From an uncultured Dehalococcoidia bacterium (GTDB lineage: Bacteria; Chloroflexota; Dehalococcoidia; Lucifugimonadales; CATQGZ01), in contig OY282365.1 of assembly GCA_958295685.1 (NCBI GenBank), forward strand, positions 2,108,001 through 2,172,000: a DNA stretch of 64,000 nucleotides, in the 5' to 3' direction. Positions within the stretch are counted from its first letter, which is position 1; each line of letters starts with the position of its first letter. Positions 59,907 through 64,000 of this stretch are shown here, piece by piece. Under the pieces are notes generated by a model. The model saw only the letters and a list, made by a program, of their open reading frames with translations. It was not told the DNA's origin and searched no databases. Both the position numbers and the translations under genes were made by a program.

Positions 59907-60014
59907 GGCCGATGGCTGGGACCTTACCCGCGCCTGACGACAGGCCGACGGCTGGGAGCTTACCCGCGCCTGACGGCAGGCCGACGGCTGGGGGCTTACC
60001 CGCGCCTGACGACA
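59907..60014. repeat. Three tandem copies of a 36-bp unit
   Basis: Units 59907-59942, 59943-59978, 59979-60014: GGCCGA(T/C)GGCTGGGA, then (C/G)CTTACCCGCGCCTGACG and (A/G)CA, differing at few positions. Unit 3 contains the stop codon (59998-59996) and last codons of the minus-strand ThDP gene, so units 1 and 2 are downstream copies of that gene's 3' end. Confidence 0.85.
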
Positions 60015-61612
60015 GGGGCCGGGGCAGGCTGGATCAGCACGTCGACGCAGGCGGGGCGGTTCGACCCCAGGGCCCTGCCGAGCGCCGGGGCGAGTTCGCT
60101 GCCTGTCGTGACGCGCTCGCCGTGTCCTCCGAGCGCCTCGGCTGCCAGGTCGTAGCGCGACGGGAGCAGCTCGCATCCGGCCAGCCGCCCGGGTCCGTAG
60201 TCCCGCAGCTGTATCTGGTACTCGGCGTTCCACCGGGCGTCGTTGCCGACGACCGCGATGAACGGCAGGTTGTGCCTCACCGCCGTGTCGAGCTCCATCC
60301 CGTGGAATCCGAAGGAGCCGTCTCCGAGCGTCGTGACGACGACGGCGTCCGGGAAGGCGAGGCGGGCCGCGATCGCGGCAGGTATGCCGCCGCCTATGGA
60401 GCCGCCCGGACCGTTTATGAGACGATTGGGCGGTGATATACGCGCCTGCGTCCACTGCCCGAACTCGCCGCCGTCTGACACGAAGACAGACTCCCTGCCG
60501 TCGAGAAGGTCGTTCACGGCTCGGCAGACGGCGACCGGATGGAGCGGGCCGTCGGTTGGCGACTCGAGGGCGGCCCACTCAGGCGGTACGTACGAGATGG
60601 CGGCCCGCACCTCTTCGGGCCAAGTCCCGTCGTCGACCGGAACGGCTGCGTCCGCGAGGGCTGCGGCCGTGGAGACCGGGTCGGCCTGTATGGTGGCGGT
60701 CAGCCTGTCGGAGCCCGCGAGCGCTCTGCAGGTCTGCTCCAGGGCGCCGGGGTCGTGGTCGACGTGGATGATCTTGCAGCCGGGAGAGAGGGTGGGGCTC
60801 TGACCGAACTTGAGGGCGAAGTCCAGCCTCTTGCCGAGGAGGATGAGCAGATCGGCTTCAGCCAGCGCCTCGGCGAATGCGCCGAGACTCGGGTCGTTCA
60901 CCCCTCTGGGACTCTCCATCGAGACGACCGGTGCGCCGATCTCTTCCGACAGGCTTCTGAAGATGTCGGCTCCGGCGCGGGCCGCCGCCTGTCCCGGCAG
61001 CAGGATGGGCCTTCTCGCCGCCCGAAGCGCGTTCAGGATGTCTCCGACCTCGGCCTCCTCCGGCGGCGAGGGGCCGGGATCCTCAGTCGATACGACAGGC
61101 GCATCTTCGCGGACGAGGGCGGCCTCCAGCACGTCGAACGGCAGGGCAACGTGGACAGGCCCCGGCCTTCCGGAGCGCGCCAGGCTGAACGCGCGGGCAA
61201 CGGTGTGCCCGACCTCCGAGGGACTGCGGGCAGTCCAGGACGCCTTGGCGACCAGGCCGGCCAAGTCGGCCTGGGGCATCTCCTGGAAGGCGCCGCGGCC
61301 CAGCTCGGCCAGCGGAGCGTGGCCGCTGAGAAGAACCACCGGCGACTCGGCGGCTGCGGCCACGTAGAGGGCGGTCAGGGTGTTGGCAAAACCCGGGCCT
61401 GCGGTGACCAGCGCGACGCCGGGCTCTCCCGTCAGCCTGCCCCACGCGTCGGCGGCGTGTACCGCGGCCGCCTCGTGTCGGAAGTGGATCAGATCGAGAC
61501 CGGCGTCGATGGACGCGTCGAAAATCGGCATGATCTGGTTGCCGGAAAGGGTGAATAAACGCTTGGTTCCCAGTCCGACAAGAGTGGTTACGAGCAGGTC
61601 AGCGCCGCGCAT
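59996..61612 (-). CDS. Thiamine-diphosphate-dependent enzyme (acetolactate synthase-like)
   Basis: 538 residues, three-domain ThDP fold. The activating glutamate is in LIHFRHEAAAVHAADAWGRL (about residue 47), the central domain is DHHA-like with ILLPGQAAARAGADIFRSLS (about 210), and the C-terminal ThDP/Mg motif is VVTTLGDGSFGFHGMELDTA with the closing Asn in VVGNDARWNAEYQI. Size and sequence place it among acetolactate synthase / oxalyl-CoA decarboxylase / benzoylformate decarboxylase relatives; without neighbours such as ilvN or ilvC, branched-chain synthesis is unlikely. The ATG at 61612 begins MRGADLLVTTLVGLGTKRLF. Convergent with the PLP gene. Confidence 0.88.
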   Translation of the reverse strand: MRGADLLVTTLVGLGTKRLFTLSGNQIMPIFDASIDAGLDLIHFRHEAAAVHAADAWGRLTGEPGVALVTAGPGFANTLTALYVAAAAESPVVLLSGHAPLAELGRGAFQEMPQADLAGLVAKASWTARSPSEVGHTVARAFSLARSGRPGPVHVALPFDVLEAALVREDAPVVSTEDPGPSPPEEAEVGDILNALRAARRPILLPGQAAARAGADIFRSLSEEIGAPVVSMESPRGVNDPSLGAFAEALAEADLLILLGKRLDFALKFGQSPTLSPGCKIIHVDHDPGALEQTCRALAGSDRLTATIQADPVSTAAALADAAVPVDDGTWPEEVRAAISYVPPEWAALESPTDGPLHPVAVCRAVNDLLDGRESVFVSDGGEFGQWTQARISPPNRLINGPGGSIGGGIPAAIAARLAFPDAVVVTTLGDGSFGFHGMELDTAVRHNLPFIAVVGNDARWNAEYQIQLRDYGPGRLAGCELLPSRYDLAAEALGGHGERVTTGSELAPALGRALGSNRPACVDVLIQPAPAPVVRRG

Positions 61613-61809
61613 TGCTCTCTCCGACGCCGCGGCGGGGTAGGCACAGGCCGAAGGCCCTGTCCTCTCCGACGAGCGTGCGGCTATTGTCGCGCAGCCGGCG
61701 CGCGCCGTTCAAGTCACGCCGAAACCGTTCAGACGTCGAGACCACACTGACAGAGGAAAACAGGCTCCCCCTGGAAGACGACTCTGTGAGATCCGAAGAG
61801 GTTCTCCCC
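61613..61809. other. Intergenic stretch with an isolated GTTCAGAC/CTCTGTGAGATCC box
   Basis: No gene. GACTCTGTGAGATCCGAAGA (61782-61801) is a word shared with the REP-like clusters at 19.2 kb and 62.15 kb. Confidence 0.4.
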
Positions 61810-62095
61810 TTGACAGCCGCGAACTCCTGTACTACGATACCCACATGAAACACACATTCGTATTCGTGCCGAGCCACGTGCACGGAACCAACCGGCCCGT
61901 AAGGGCACACAAGGGGCGCCCTCACCCCCGGGACCTGTCCCACAATTGTCCCAGAACTGCTCCGATTCCGTTCCACATCTGTTCCACAAGTGCCCTACAT
62001 TTGTTCCACGAAATCGAATCCTCAGCTACGAAATGGGACAAAATGGAACAGTTTGGGACAGTTTTCGGCGAAAATCACAGGCCACGACCGCCTGC
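61810..62095 (+). repeat. Type B repeat module, copy B3, with HUH-transposase-like text
   Basis: TTGACA (61810-61815), 17-base spacer, TACGAT, six bases, ATG 61845. The frame starts MKHTFVFVPSHVHGTNRPVR and continues AHKGRPHPRDLSHNCP: VPSHVHG is a variant of the HUH text IMPNHVHG in B1. Left arm CTGTCCCACAATTGTCCC / CTGTTCCACAAGTGCCC / ACATTTGTTCCAC, core CTCAGCTACGAAATG, right arm GGGACAAAATGGAACAGTTT GGGACAG. The 140-odd bases from CACGTGCACGG are almost the same as in B1, 43 kb away. Confidence 0.78.
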
Positions 62096-62099
62096 GCTT

Positions 62100-62360
62100 T
62101 CAGAGAGGGAGACCTCATCAAGTCTGAACAGTTACGGGCGGCCGAAACTGTTCAGACTCTGTGAGATCGTCAACGGCAAGCCGATCGAGGAGGCATTCCG
62201 AAAGAGGGAGTCCAGAGGGGTTCTCCCCTCTGGCAGGGAGTCTGAGGAGCACTGACCACTGTTCTCCCGGCAGGGGGTCTGGGGGGCACTCTCCACTGAT
62301 CACTGACCACTGTTCTCCCGGCAGGGGGGTCTGGGGGCCTTGCCCCCAGTTTCCAAAGGG
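62100..62360. repeat. Cluster of REP-like palindromes
   Basis: TGTTCAGACTCTGTGAGATC (62145-62165), the perfect hairpin CCAGAGGGG-TTCT-CCCCTCTGG (62213-62234), three TTCTCCC(GGCAGGGG)-type units, CCACTGATCACTGACCACTG heptamers, and the hairpin CTGGGGGC-CTT-GCCCCCAG (62331-62349). Same vocabulary as at 7.1-7.4 and 18.7-19.4 kb. No gene. Confidence 0.6.
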
Positions 62361-62401
62361 GTGGGCGGGTGGGGATCCCAGTTACGTCAAGTCACACCGT
62401 G

Positions 62402-62428
62402 TTGACCATGGTTCGGATGGTCTATAAC
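62402..62428 (+). promoter_or_regulatory. Possible promoter of GYD gene
   Basis: TTGACC (62402-62407) and TATAAC (62423-62428) with a 15-base spacer; TAACAT two bases on gives 17. About 35 bases before the ATG. Confidence 0.35.
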
Positions 62429-62461
62429 ATATAGTCATTACAGTGTGGAGGAGGACAAGCA

Positions 62462-62782
62462 ATGCCGAAGTACATGCTCCAAGCATCTTACACCCAGTCG
62501 GGCCTTCAGGGACTGCTGAAGGAGGGAGGCACGTCGCGCCGGAAGATGGTGGAGAACCTGGTCAGTGGGGTCGGCGGCCAACTGGAGGCGTTCTACTACG
62601 CTTTCGGGGACGACGACCTCTACATAATAGTCGATCTGCCCGACGATGCGGCGGCAGCGTCGGCCTCTCTCGTAGTGGGGGCCTCGGGGGCCGTCACCCT
62701 CAAGACGACTGTGCTGGTGACGCCGGAGACCATAGACGAGGCGGTCAAGAGGACCGTGGACTACAGGCCCCCGGGAACTTAG
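62462..62782 (+). CDS. GYD domain protein
   Basis: 106 residues, ferredoxin-like dimeric alpha/beta-barrel of unknown function. YMLQASYTQSGLQGLLKEGG at the N-terminus and AFYYAFGDDDLYIIVDLPDD in the middle (family name from the Gly-Tyr/Phe-Asp segment), ending TTVLVTPETIDEAVKR. Common in Chloroflexota and Actinobacteria as single genes. GAGGAGGACAAGCA precedes the ATG. Confidence 0.88.
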   Translation: MPKYMLQASYTQSGLQGLLKEGGTSRRKMVENLVSGVGGQLEAFYYAFGDDDLYIIVDLPDDAAAASASLVVGASGAVTLKTTVLVTPETIDEAVKRTVDYRPPGT

Positions 62783-62867
62783 TAGACAGAGGGTTAGCCG
62801 CATCGAATCTGGGCGGCTGCGGGCCGCGTAGCATGGCGAGGTCTCGCCCCTCGTATCTGGAGCAGCA

Positions 62868-64000
62868 ATGCTGGCAAAGACCAAGACGTGCGCGGTCGTG
62901 GGCCTCGACGGGTATGTCGTCGAGGTCGAGGTGGACATCTCGCCTGGGCTTCCGTCGTTCACCATCGTGGGACTGCCCGACACTGCGGTGCAGGAGTCCC
63001 GCGAGAGGGTAAGGGCGGCTATCAGGAACTCCGGCCACGAATTCCCGATGCGGCGGGTGACCGTGAGCCTCGCTCCGGCCGACCTGCGGAAGGCCGGACC
63101 GGCCTACGACCTGCCGATCGCGGTCGCGGTGCTGCTCAGCACCGGTCAGATTCCGGAAACTCCTGAGTCGGCGGTCTTCCTGGGCGAGCTGTCGCTTGAT
63201 GGCGCGGTGCGGCACACCAATGGCATCCTGCCCATGGTCGCCGTGGCGCGGGACGAAGACTTCAAGTCGGTCTTTGTGCCGATGGCGGACGCTCAGGAGG
63301 CCGCCCTAGTGGACGGCATCCTGACGCTCCCCGCGGTCAGTCTGGCCCAAGTTGCCGGACACCTGCGCGGCGACGCTCCCATATCCCCGGTGTCCTCGAA
63401 CGGAGCGTATCGGGGCAGCGCTCCGGGTGAGCGGGCTCACGGCGTCGACCTTGCCGACATCCGAGGCCAGGAGCACTCGAAGCGGGCGCTCGAGGTGGCC
63501 GCTGCCGGAGCGCACAATCTGCTGATGACCGGACCGCCGGGGAGCGGCAAGACTCTGCTGGCGCGGGCGCTGCCGTCGGTGCTTCCTCACATGGCCCAGC
63601 GGGAGGCGCTGGAGGTTACGAAGATATACAGCGTGAGCGGTCTGCTCCCCGCATCGTCGCCGCTGATCACCGAGAGGCCCTTCCGGTCGCCTCACTATAC
63701 CGTCTCCAACGCGGGCCTGGTCGGAGGCGGCAGGATACCACGTCCCGGCGAGATTACTCTGAGCCACAGGGGCGTCCTGTTCCTCGACGAACTGCCGGAG
63801 TTCGGCCACACGGTCCTCGAGGTGCTGCGGCAGCCCATCGAGGACAAGGTCGTCACCATTTCGAGGGCCCAGGGGTCCCTGACGTTCCCGGCGAACTTCA
63901 TGCTGGTGGCGGCCATGAACCCGTGCCCGTGCGGGTTCGCGACCGACCCGATCAAGGAGTGCACGTGCACTCCCAGCGCGGTATCGCGCTACAGGAAGCG
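62868..64000 (+). CDS. comM: YifB/ComM-family Mg-chelatase-like AAA+ ATPase, 3' end outside window
   Basis: The first 377 codons of a ~500-residue protein. N-terminal ChlI-like domain (VGLDGYVVEVEVDISPGLPS, then FTIVGLPDTAVQESRERVRA), then AAA+: Walker A HNLLMTGPPGSGKTLLARAL (about residue 220), FRSPHYTVSNAGLVGGG, Walker B GVLFLDELPEFGHTVLEVLR, and MNPCPCGFATDPIKECTCTP, a cysteine-rich insert typical of YifB. ComM is a hexameric helicase that promotes branch migration of DNA taken up in transformation. ATG 62868 with GGAG 5 bases before; the frame is open to base 64000. Confidence 0.92.
   Translation, partial: MLAKTKTCAVVGLDGYVVEVEVDISPGLPSFTIVGLPDTAVQESRERVRAAIRNSGHEFPMRRVTVSLAPADLRKAGPAYDLPIAVAVLLSTGQIPETPESAVFLGELSLDGAVRHTNGILPMVAVARDEDFKSVFVPMADAQEAALVDGILTLPAVSLAQVAGHLRGDAPISPVSSNGAYRGSAPGERAHGVDLADIRGQEHSKRALEVAAAGAHNLLMTGPPGSGKTLLARALPSVLPHMAQREALEVTKIYSVSGLLPASSPLITERPFRSPHYTVSNAGLVGGGRIPRPGEITLSHRGVLFLDELPEFGHTVLEVLRQPIEDKVVTISRAQGSLTFPANFMLVAAMNPCPCGFATDPIKECTCTPSAVSRYRK

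Noticed and set aside
61845..62255. 136-codon frame in module B3 as an intact transposase
   Set aside because: Only the HUH-like slice is recognisable; no catalytic tyrosine region and most of the frame is repeat arm sequence.

Overview
High-GC bacterial chromosome segment with about 50 genes. The gene content resembles Chloroflexota, class Dehalococcoidia (SAR202-like or a terrestrial relative): tandem CaiB/BaiF CoA-transferase, phytanoyl-CoA dioxygenase family, several amidohydrolases, form II aerobic CO dehydrogenase-type operon, DUF3179, DUF1501/DUF1800, GYD and VOC proteins, and dispersed RAYT/REP-like repeats. This placement is an inference from content; no rRNA gene is present and I saw no tRNA gene.

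Layout. 1-6.8 kb: the 5' part of an oligopeptide-type ABC permease (cut by the window edge), an amidohydrolase followed by the wreck of a second one, a surface lipoprotein with an FN3 remnant, and a sulfurtransferase / PaREP1-like / ThiF-MoeB-like cluster. 6.8-7.5 kb: repeats. 7.5-12.8 kb: alaS-ruvX, type II glutamine synthetase, VOC protein. 12.8-18.5 kb: cytochrome c maturation genes (ccmH, ccmF, ccmI-like and a membrane protein), a BioD/Pta-N-like ATPase and a CADD-like oxygenase. 18.5-19.6 kb: repeats. 19.6-27.2 kb: collagen-like lipoprotein, PhyH-family protein, heterodimeric ABC exporter, DapA-family and SDR genes. 27.2-28 kb: repeats and a possible IS scar. 28-32 kb: peptide-type ABC importer (binding protein, two permeases). 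32-41 kb: Eis-like acetyltransferase, fused CoA-transferase, rsmI, metG, polyprenyl synthase, YtcJ-like amidohydrolase. 41.4-47.8 kb: coxS-coxL-coxM plus CoxD-like and CoxE-like maturation factors. 47.8-51.5 kb: a DUF3179 lipoprotein interrupted by one in-frame TGA, then dual-OB/DUF488/DUF488. 51.5-57.2 kb: cupin, membrane proteins, DUF1800-DUF1501-NHL operon. 57.5-64 kb: oxidoreductase, PLP decarboxylase, ThDP enzyme, GYD protein and a comM/yifB gene running off the end.

Two signals stand out. (1) In the DUF3179 gene the first Cys of the expected CxxC motif is replaced by TGA, with a hairpin just downstream that fits the general bacterial SECIS pattern; this is a candidate selenoprotein. (2) Six dispersed modules share one architecture: TTGAC(A/G)-N17-TAnnnT-N6-ATG (a promoter placed so the transcript would be nearly leaderless; ACG replaces ATG in one copy), then an array or arm of TGTCnCA-type words, a conserved CTCAGCTACGA core, and a right arm that is roughly the reverse complement of the left-arm word. 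Three carry 11-bp tandem arrays and encode related 26-34 residue peptides; of the other three, two carry text resembling the HUH motif of REP-associated transposases.
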